A stretch of DNA of 36,799 bases, taken from contig ML769459.1 of NCBI GenBank assembly GCA_009733575.1, positions 205,712-242,510 on the forward strand, given 5' to 3'. The notes below the pieces were generated by a model. It made no database searches. It was not told the DNA's origin and worked only from the letters and a program-made list of their open reading frames with translations. The position numbers and the translations under genes were made by a program. Positions 29,835-36,799 of the stretch are shown here, piece by piece (the stretch's first letter is position 1; the number at the start of each line of letters is the position of its first letter). This stretch comes from Gymnopus androsaceus JB14 (taxonomy: Eukaryota; Basidiomycota; Agaricomycetes; Agaricales; Omphalotaceae).

Positions 29835-31740
29835 TTAGATACGCTTGTTGAAATCTAATTGATTCCGTTGAAGGATTTCCTCTCGCCTCTGTATATTGGT
29901 GCATCTTCGGAAAGGAAAGTCCCCCAGTTGGAGTGTGAATGTAGAAGGCGTTTCGCGATCATCAGCTATAAGGTTGCCTAAGCCAAGTCCGGATTCGGTC
30001 TGCTTGGGTGACTTATCCTCTTCACGCTCGGACCCGAAGGAGTCGTGTATCGTTGCTAACTCGATCTGAGCTACTGGATCGTTTGATTGACCTTCGTCTG
30101 CGGTGTCTTCTCTGACAGTGGGAGAGTCGGAAGGATGTGGATGTCTACGGATAACGATTCGATAGAGAGTTTTGACTCCACGCATCAAGGCCTGAAATGG
30201 ATAGGTTATTAGTGGTCATACGTTTTATCCTTCTTCCGTGCTTACAGGATCCGAGGCAGCAAGGAGTGCGTACAAGATGGGGCGAATGCCCCAAAGAGAA
30301 TCGCCTCCAGGATTGATAGATTAGCACTCGGAATTATGTTCTCATTCTCCGGAACTCACTTAGGAGAAGAATGTGATAATCCTGTTCATGATTTAATCCT
30401 AACCGCCACAGATAGACCATTATAACTCACAGTCTGATTATGAATTCCATCCGCTTTCATCGAATAGATAGCAGTGAAAAGGCTTAGAAGATTCACGAAA
30501 CAAGATGCCATTGGGTATAAAGCTGTGGTTGGTGGAAATGAGCAGAGATTCATTACGGCGATCAAGCAATCTCACCGATGCGTAAGATAATTCGTTTATA
30601 GCTGATGGCATGCAGTACGTGCGATGAAGACTCCATCCGGGAGACTGATTTTGTGGAAACGAAGACACGTCTCGTGCGCACCTAAAGCAGCAGCACCATA
30701 GAGTTGTATCAGCGCAATTTCAAACCTACACTAGCCCACTATACGTACGTGATGCATCAGAATGAACAGCATGACAGAAAACGAGGTAATAATTACCCCT
30801 ATAGCTGTTAGGGTTGTCCAAGCTATTTGAGTCGATATCTGAAAGGAAGAATATCATCAGTTTGGTTATTCAACGACGTAGCGAGTCTTTACCTGCCACG
30901 TCATGCGCTGACTTGCATTGTCATTCTTGTACCAACAGTCCTATGCATCGTTCGTAAGTATGATATCGTCAGTCTGACCAGACCTTTCAGTACCTGTTCT
31001 AGTGGATCCCATCTGAATAAATGCCTTGAGAAGACCGCCTCTCGGGAAGAAAAGACCCAGCTCACCCGTATTGGTCGGAAGCATAGGGCGGGATGACGAG
31101 AACAGCAGACACTACGAAGGAGAAGATGATGTAAAACTTTTCCAATTTTTGTCCATTGAAACGATGAACTACGACGAGTCTAGACAAGACTATCAATGAG
31201 ATTAAGCGTATGTAGAGCAAAGGATTAACGCACTGAAGATTAAGAGCTATACAAAATAGCAGGAAGTTGGAGATTTGCAAAGTTAACTAGTAAAAGGAAG
31301 GACGTTGGTGAGGAATCATACGTGAAACCCAAACTTTAGAGCTGACTTGCAAAACAAAAATCCAGAAACCGCAAAGAACTCCATCTTGGGTCATCGTGCC
31401 TACTACTGCCGTACTGATCCCGAAGAGCACTGCCAAATTTATTGAGGTCTCCAAGATTATACTGGTGAAGAATACTTACTATTTGCGAGCAACAACGAAA
31501 CTATGCGAAAACTCACACGATCCAAGTGTGGACGCGATTCAGGATGTAGCCATACTGCACCAATAACAAGGAGCACCAAGAAACAAAGACCAGCTCCTAC
31601 AGCAGATGTTACAGTCCCTGTTAAGTTGCTGTTTAGATTACGGGGAAAAGTCCTAGTCAGAACGCCGCAAACTACCAAGTTTAGTAGGGAATATTTACGA
31701 AACCGTTTCCATATGCGGGGTGAACTCGAATTTCGCCATA
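29835..31740 (-). CDS. 7TM receptor-like integral membrane protein (Git3/CAR-type GPCR family, tentative)
   Basis: Start ATG 31738-31740. Exon 1 (31740-31700) MAKFEFTPHMETV leads via an intron to exon 2 (31628-31480): AVGAGLCFLVLLVIGAVWL, then HPESRPHLDRVSFR. Further exons give STAVVGTMTQDGVLCGFWIF, ISNFLLFCIALNLQLVVV, HRFNGQKLEKFYIIFSFVVS, VLVIPPYASDQYGWDPLEQ, CWYKNDNASQRMTWQI, TLTAIGVIITSFSVMLFIL, ALYPMASCFVNLLSLFTAIY, WGIRPILYALLAASDPAL and a soluble Ser/Glu-rich tail to 29835. Seven hydrophobic spans separated by short loops, with CW in an extracellular loop, fit a GPCR-like protein of a family repeated in Agaricomycetes. The ligand is unknown. About ten exons, all with GT...AG ends and no lesion that I could find. 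Confidence 0.75.
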
Positions 31741-32189
31741 GTTGAGGACCTGGGGGAAACACTGAGATCAGAAGGATAAGAAGAACTTCAAGGGTATCAG
31801 AGCTGCAGTATCCCATTTTATGAGGATTCAAATCTTACGACTGAAACACAGGTTTTCCAGCTAGCTGCTGGGGAGATTTTAGTCTCCGCTCTCTCTCCAT
31901 GATGTGAGATGGGGTGCCAGTGCATCAAACGCTATTTGAAGGCTCAGATGTGCACTGACAGATTGGAGCATGCCATGCTCCAATCTGTTCGTGAGTAGTT
32001 GGAGTCTGTTGGAGTTGTCGGACCTTGAAAGCACTACCGAATTCCACGAGTATGCAAGCTAGCAGCACTCGGGACTGGACATGCATCGAATGCGACTCCC
32101 CTTGCGAGCCTCATTGAGCAAGTGGCCATGGAGGTGAACCTAAGATTGAAGACCATCGAGCAATGCCTAGACTCGAACCACCGATTAGT
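31741..32189. other. Upstream region of the 7TM gene
   Basis: No gene seen. It holds the near-perfect palindrome at 31958-31988 and, further upstream of the 7TM gene, the third copy of the RhoGAP upstream region. The promoter of the 7TM gene should be in this stretch; no clear TATA box was picked out. Confidence 0.35.
31958..31988. repeat. Palindrome, 14-bp arms, 3-base centre
   Basis: Arms ACAGATTGGAGCAT (31958-31971) and ATGCTCCAATCTGT (31975-31988) are exact reverse complements around GCC. It could be a hairpin or a dyad-symmetric protein site. It lies about 220 bp upstream of the 7TM start. Confidence 0.8.
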
Positions 32190-33130
32190 TGGTATAAAAT
32201 GCTACTAAAACGGACGAAACTAACCCGAATATATACATGATGCTCGTTATCTCTAAGAGACGTTGATTCAAATATTCCACGAAGATGAAAAGAAGTGACG
32301 CTCAGACAAGCTCAGATGACGCTCTGAGCGCAATTTAGGGCGCTAACGCGTAAGGGATACAGTATTTAACCAGTCCTTTGGACATGATCACTCGTTTGAA
32401 CAGTTACATTTTCTCAAGCTTTATGGCCTGCTCAGAGGCTAATAAGGGATTTTTTATATGTGCATTGGTCCATTTCACAATATTTTCTACAGAAATGCTC
32501 TCTCTTACTGTTGGTGGCATTTTATATGTTGTTTTACTGTGTCGGAGAGATATCATCAAAAATTTGAATGAGCTACCTACAGCTCTTATGTTCTCCTATT
32601 TCCACATGAGTCTTTCTACACTATACAGAACAATGAGATGAACTACTGATATCAATTTCACATGAAGAGATGAAGAATTGCAAGTCCTGTAAACAAATTG
32701 CGATGCCAAGCGTGACAAATGTCATGTATGTCACGGCGTCATTGCCCGCCAAATGTCACGCTGTTTAAACGAGCCGGAAACGCCGATTTTAGGGCTGTCA
32801 CCGTGCACCGCCCATTGCCATCGCTACATGCAGGCTACGTACAAGTGGTTTGGCACCAGCATAACTCAGATGCTACCCAAGGATCCTAGATAGTTATTTT
32901 GATATCATACGCTCTGTGGCACGCTCAACAAAAAGATTTTATTTTGACCGTCCAAAGGACTGGTTAAATACTGTAAGCGCAATTTGAGTGCAATGCCGAT
33001 TTTGTCTGCGCCTTTTCATAGTGGTTCGCTCGTGGTTCTCCAAGGCTCCCCGATCTCAATTCCTCCTGAATGCCAGTCCTTCACTCGGTGCAAGCTGGGT
33101 GCAAGGAATTTTGCAGAATTTCGAAACGAA
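32190..33130 (-). repeat. Third copy of the RhoGAP upstream region, split by a MITE
   Basis: 32190-32359 matches the promoter copies at 27112-27277 and 29441-29606 (GATTAGTTGGTATAAAAT, CTCGTTATCTC, GCTAACGCGT, GATAA). The match resumes after 32974 (AAGCGCAATTT, then CACTCGG...GCAAGGAATTTT...GAAACGAAA near 33083-33130, as at 27411-27450). No coding part of RhoGAP is included. It is more diverged than the 29016 copy. Confidence 0.65.
32358..32975. mobile_element. Tc1/mariner-type MITE (614 bp, TA target duplication)
   Basis: Element 32360-32973 with perfect 24-bp terminal inverted repeats beginning CAGTATTTAACC, flanked by TA on both sides (32358-32359, 32974-32975). The two paralogous promoter copies have a single uninterrupted TA at the same place (27276-27277, 29605-29606). 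The one long frame inside (about 87 codons from 32378) has no DDE-like motif, so the element is non-autonomous. Confidence 0.88.
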
Positions 33131-33909
33131 ATTGCAAAACTTAAAGCAAAGCACTGTAGTACTATACCAAAAGTTCACGGTATGTGACCCGTGATATGCC
33201 TCGTTCAGATTTTTGGTGTTCACAGATGGAAGTGAGCTGTGACATAGTCGCGAACAGTTCACTTGCACAGTGTAGGGGCTCACTGAACCACTGTACAAGT
33301 GCCCAATAACTTGTTAACTTATTTTTGGAGTCATTTCTGGCTTGTTTGCAGGTGGACTGAGCAAAATTTGAATTTCTCCAGCATTTTTGTACTGTTTTTG
33401 AGGAATTTTTTTTTCTGTTTTGGTTGTCACAGTGTTCACAACCCAGAGTGACCAGTGACAGTTTGCTGTGAACTGTTCATTTTGGGCTGATGTGACCCAT
33501 GACTGAACTTTTGGTTGAAACGGTACAGTAGACCGCTTGATGAAAATCACCTTTTTTCCTGAGTCGGTCCAAATTTTGCCGTTCCGCCACTTCCACTTCC
33601 AGTTCAACGGACATCTTTAATTTCTTCAATTTCAGATGAACCCCTGGTTGGACCTGACTCGAAACACTGCAATTCATTGACCAGTGGCTCGGATGCCAAA
33701 AGTTGTCCATGGATGGGTCTTGAACTTGAGGGTTCAAAATTGCCATGGGAGGTAGGTTAAGCCACGGCATTTCAGGAGTGGTACATATACGAAATTAAAG
33801 ATTGAGGCCCTTCAAGAATGTGGTCAGTTTGTTGGAGGGTGCATCACTTTGCTCAGGACTTTTTTGTTCCTTCTTCCATCATTGGAATAAGTGAATGCTA
33901 TTCTATCTG
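33131..33909. other. Gene-free stretch with GTTCAC/TGTGAC word repeats
   Basis: Between 33215 and 33520 the words GTTCAC, AGTTCA, TGTGAC and CAGTG recur in both orientations (GTTCACTTGCACAGTG, TCACAGTGTTCACA, TGAACTGTTCA). This resembles a subterminal array of a CMC-type element, but no outer inverted repeat could be paired. Two overlapping minus-strand frames (33314-33770) have no recognisable motif. Confidence 0.35.
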
Positions 33910-34419
33910 CTTGGGCCCACGGAAATTAATGGCCCGGCCATGCCCCTTCCCCAAAGAACAGTGAATATCTTTTGAAGATTGCAGTATTTTTACATCAAAC
34001 AACTTGTATTCTTCATCTGCTGCATGCACTCCCTTAATTCCATGCACTGGGAGATAAGGAACCATGAGAATTCCTTGCTTAATTTAGGCAATAAGATTTT
34101 TGGCAGTTCTGCTTTGACTCCTCTTACCGCCTTCTATTTTTGAGTAAAAATTATGGAGAAATTGGAAGTCCCCATTTTTAATATCTGGCTTTCCATGTGT
34201 AAAAAAATCCAGGGACAGAAGGAAATATGTATCCTTGTACAGTTTTAAGATCTTATAATTTACTAAATGTAGCAGCTAATTTGTAGAGGCATATTTTTTG
34301 AAGGTGCAAGAACAATTTCATTAAATATGTAGACCAAGTCCATAACTTGAATGAAGTGAAAATATGTTCAAAAGTTACAAGCAAAAAAGTGATGGGCCAT
34401 CACTTTCCGTGGGCCCGAG
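33910..34419. mobile_element. Candidate MITE with GGGCCC inverted ends (about 510 bp)
   Basis: Left end CTTGGGCCCACGGAAATTAA (33910) and right end the reverse complement of CTCGGGCCCACGGAAAGTGA (to 34419). Matches continue through ATGGCCC, giving about 25 bp with a few mismatches. The interior is AT-rich without coding. No target duplication could be fixed, so exact limits are uncertain. Confidence 0.6.
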
Positions 34420-34783
34420 TACAACAATAGGCTCAATGGGTTCTAGTATGGGTTAAACATCACATACTTCTGCTTGAGTTCTCAACCTGTTCTACAACAA
34501 CAATGCATTTGGATTATTTTTTGGGGAAACCAGTACTATCAATGACCTGGAAGTTAAAAAATCACAGTAAATTGCTTGTGGTGCTTGCACATTGCACTCT
34601 TTCTGCTTAAAACTTTTAATACCATAAGGTCTTGTACCTGTTTCAAAGGCATCTGTGTATTTACATTGAATGAATATTGCAAGGAAAAAATTCAGGACTT
34701 TTGAACTTGTGCAAAATTGCACTTTTTTCAGGCTCACATGAGGTTCTTGATTTTGAGAGCCACAAATACTTCACGGGAAAGTA
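34420..34783. other. AT-rich spacer, no gene seen
   Basis: A short minus-strand frame (34492-34737) has no recognisable composition. Nothing else noted. Confidence 0.4.
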
Positions 34784-34842
34784 TAAGAGCCTGTTCGGCA
34801 AAAGATGATGTTGAACTCTGACCACTAAATCCTGCCCATATA

Positions 34843-34889
34843 TAGCAAATGACTAAGAATTGAATGGTGGAGCAATTAGTCATTTGCTA
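34843..34889. repeat. 47-bp hairpin insert inside the MITE left arm
   Basis: TAGCAAATGACTAA (34843-34856) and its exact reverse complement TTAGTCATTTGCTA (34876-34889) bracket a 19-base loop. The right arm of the host MITE lacks this block at the matching place, so it is an insertion in one arm, bounded by TA on both sides. Confidence 0.75.
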
Positions 34890-34992
34890 AGATAGTGGCA
34901 GAACAGTTTCGTCTGGCATCACGTGACTTTGCGCAATGTATATCGCCAATGGAACAACAACAACAAGGGGCATTTTAAAAAAAAAGAGCCCT

Positions 34993-35029
34993 GGGCATGG
35001 CTAGTGAAAATAGGTCACTAGTGATGCCC
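34993..35029. repeat. Central hairpin of the MITE
   Basis: GGGCAT..CTAGTGA (from 34993) pairs with TCACTAG..ATGCCC (to 35029) around a 7-base loop, between A-rich and T-rich runs. It forms the tip of the fold-back structure or a further nested insert. Confidence 0.7.
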
Positions 35030-35245
35030 AAGGCCATTTTTTTGAGAAAAGACCTCGTTGTGGCTCCATAAGTTGAGAGACTGCATGTGACGCCAGACGG
35101 AACTGTTCTGCGCGTATCTTATATATAGGCAAGATTTAGTGGTCAAAGTTCAACATTATCTTTTGCCAAACAGGCTCTAAGATTTTAACAGTACCTTGGG
35201 TACATGTATATAAGTAGTACTACTACCAGCCTGTTAAGGTGACCG

Positions 35246-35506
35246 CCATGTGGTTGTTGTTTCATGAGGAAAGATGCCAAAAAAGTGCAGTTTCAGATGT
35301 TGGATAAGCACTTAGCCGTTGGTTGTCCGGCCGCTCCGCACATCATATTACCCCTATCCATTCCTGTATATAAAGTATGTAGGTACAACTTGCTAATCAA
35401 TCGTTCTTCCCCCCGTTCTCGATGCTCGATTCCCTCCTCACTGAGGTTGTATCCGCTGACTGAGCTTGCTTGTTTCTCAACATCAGACACTGCCAATTGC
35501 TGTTAA
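35246..35506 (+). pseudogene. Possible BED-finger remnant of a hAT transposase
   Basis: One frame reads CGCCFMRKDAKK then VQFQMLDKHLAVGCPAAP, the Cys-x-Cys...His...Cys spacing and HLAxxCPxxP ending of BED fingers at the N-terminus of hAT transposases. No start codon in context, no RNase-H core and no hATC dimerisation domain follow before the frame ends at 35504-35506. Call rests on one motif. Confidence 0.3.
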
Positions 35507-36404
35507 GCACTCTTGTAACTTCTCCACCAATTTCAATGGTCTTGTTGGCTCCCTCTGGCATCCTTCCAAACATCTCTTAAAAATCACCAAAGTCAATGGA
35601 AAGACTCTTTAACATCTTAAAAATAGTCTCCCAAAATCCAGGAGCCATCCATTGAGAACTGCAAAAGTTTTTCTATATAGACATTTTTTTAAACTTCCAG
35701 GTCCTTGATAGTATGTAATTCAAATTTTAACTCATTTTGCTTGTGTCAAATTGGTAGCCTCGATTGACTCTTATAGATTTCTCCTCAGAGCAGAAAAAAA
35801 TCTCCCCGTAAGCGTAACCCAAATTCATATGGGGCAAAGGCAAGTGCATAAAAGGATATGCTCAAGGAGATGGTGTCACCACATCCACACAAGTAGGTCC
35901 TGTTGCTGTTACCTCCTTCAGTGACCTGTCCTTCTGAACCGAATCCCCTTATGAAAATTATTTCTATTGCTGCTACCTTTCTTGTGCTGCAAGCTGTTGG
36001 ACTTCCTCTCAATCTGGAGTGCATATCTAAACAGTCTCCCTTCTTATGACTGAATCATCAACTTATCTTCTGCATACTTATAGTGTCCACGCTTCTCCTT
36101 CTCTTCAAACCCAAGTGTTCAGGAAGGGTCTGACTTAATTACGAAAAAATCACGCAGAATGCAATGACTTTATGACCAATGGTCTGAGCACTCAGAGCCA
36201 AGCTGAACCTGGAAGAAGCAAATTCAAAAAAGTATTCTACATGGGTTAAAATTGCACAGTATGGGGAACCTTGGATTAATTTACCGGGTTCCTAATAGGA
36301 GTTGGTTTGACACGGTATCATTTACAACAGCATGACACGCCAGGGGGAAATGAGAAGATCGCAAGTTATAATGAGGCATGTTGCTGGAAGGACTGTCAGT
36401 AATG
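35507..36404. other. No gene seen
   Basis: A minus-strand frame at 35785-36024 (IFIRGFGSEGQVTEGGNSNR) has no recognisable relatives. Otherwise AT-rich spacer. Confidence 0.35.
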
Positions 36405-36799
36405 CTAAAGCCAAATCATAGTGATTAAGCATACCTTCCACCAAGGCATTATGAGGCATGCAAACTTAGGCTCTGCAGCTTCCCACAACAGGTGGTTTCC
36501 GTCAATGCAGCATTGGCAATAATCAACGATTGAATTTCCCATGTTCACCACGGAGAATGTAGAGAAGTCAACTGTTTGACCCACAGATGTTTCCCCCAAA
36601 GAGAACATCCATACGGCGATTGAATGTGTGCCATTTTTTGTCATTATCAGTGGGCTCGGGAATGTCATGAAAGACTTGAGCAATCTTATCATTGGTTGTA
36701 GCAAGCGGGACCGTATTTGGTAGTTTTTGTACTAGAGTTTTGAGTAGGTGCATAATGGACACGATACGCTCGTGAGCATTGGTGGCTTGCATCGTTGTA
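36405..36799 (-). pseudogene. Decayed fragment of an Agaricomycete repetitive protein, cut by the right edge
   Basis: Read right to left: NAHERIVSIMHLLKTLVQKL, DKIAQVFHDIPEPTDNDKKW, FNRRMDVLFG, then after a frame change LLWEAAEPKF. I recognise this order (a helical N-terminal part ending in ...LLW-AAEPKF) from large uncharacterised, probably transposon-borne proteins repeated in mushroom genomes. The frame must shift between 36568 and about 36490, so this copy is decayed. The rest lies outside the window. Confidence 0.45.

Larger units (their letters stand above)
34784..35180. mobile_element. PIF/Harbinger-like MITE (391 bp, TAA target duplication)
   Basis: Element 34787-35177. It starts GAGCCTGTTCGGCAAAAGAT and ends with its near-exact complement. 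Arm similarity extends about 45 bp (AACTTTGACCACTAAATC) and then reappears as GCAGAACAGTTTCGTCTGGC against its complement near 35090-35110, so the whole element folds back. TAA flanks both sides (34784-34786, 35178-35180), the 3-bp TWA duplication typical of PIF/Harbinger. It contains a nested hairpin insert in the left arm and a central hairpin. No coding. Confidence 0.82.

Noticed and set aside
32378..32641. 87-codon frame inside the TA-flanked MITE as a transposase
   Set aside because: Too short, and no DDE/D or helix-turn-helix pattern is visible.

Overview
This window reads as genomic DNA of a mushroom-forming basidiomycete (Agaricomycetes). The genes carry many short introns of about 50-62 bases with GT...AG ends. 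They include a RhoGAP protein, a 7TM receptor-like protein, MYND-finger proteins and a siderophore transporter. Interspersed are decayed repetitive gene families of the kind expanded in Agaricomycetes. No bacterial-style operons, rRNA, tRNA or CRISPR were found. Family names come from motif recognition by eye, without database searches.

Layout: (1) 1-3.3 kb holds a decayed minus-strand copy of an Agaricomycete repetitive gene family that looks MULE-transposase-like. (2) 3.3-6.1 kb has simple repeats and an unrecognised two-exon plus-strand gene (5311-6109) with a TGA splitting one otherwise continuous reading frame. (3) 6.7-13.6 kb is a decayed CMC/TNP2-like DNA transposon: a multi-exon transposase-like gene to 12881 and a small companion gene at 13160-13618. 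It is interrupted by an 832 bp inverted-repeat element (6794-7625) and a 520 bp solo LTR (9317-9836). (4) 14.7-18.8 kb is a siderophore transporter (MFS) pseudogene broken by an 851 bp fold-back element and a second solo LTR of the same family in opposite orientation. (5) 18.8-24.2 kb is a direct tandem duplication of a MYND-finger gene. Each copy has its own frameshifts, and the first also carries a 732 bp element with the same termini as the one at 6794. (6) 24.2-26.9 kb is an apparently intact 7-exon RhoGAP-domain gene (793 codons, all splice phases agree). (7) 26.7-33.1 kb contains three copies of the RhoGAP upstream region. One still carries part of the first coding exon and sits head-to-tail upstream of a 5'-truncated single-pass membrane protein gene; another is split by a 614 bp TA-flanked MITE. 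An apparently intact 7TM receptor-like gene (29835-31740) lies between them. (8) 33.1-36.8 kb is gene-poor, with at least two more MITE-like elements, a possible BED-finger fragment and a decayed repetitive gene fragment running off the right edge.

Only the RhoGAP gene and the 7TM gene look intact throughout; the single-pass membrane protein is intact in its visible part. The rest is an accessory, transposon-dense region in which several insertions can be proven from within the window by target-site duplications or paralogous empty sites. Most premature stops are TGA, at several of which CGA (Arg) would fit, as expected from CpG deamination. The most distinctive findings are a transposon family with non-TA 2-bp target duplications and unrelated subterminal arrays, the fold-back element with a 6-bp duplication, and the triplicated RhoGAP promoter.
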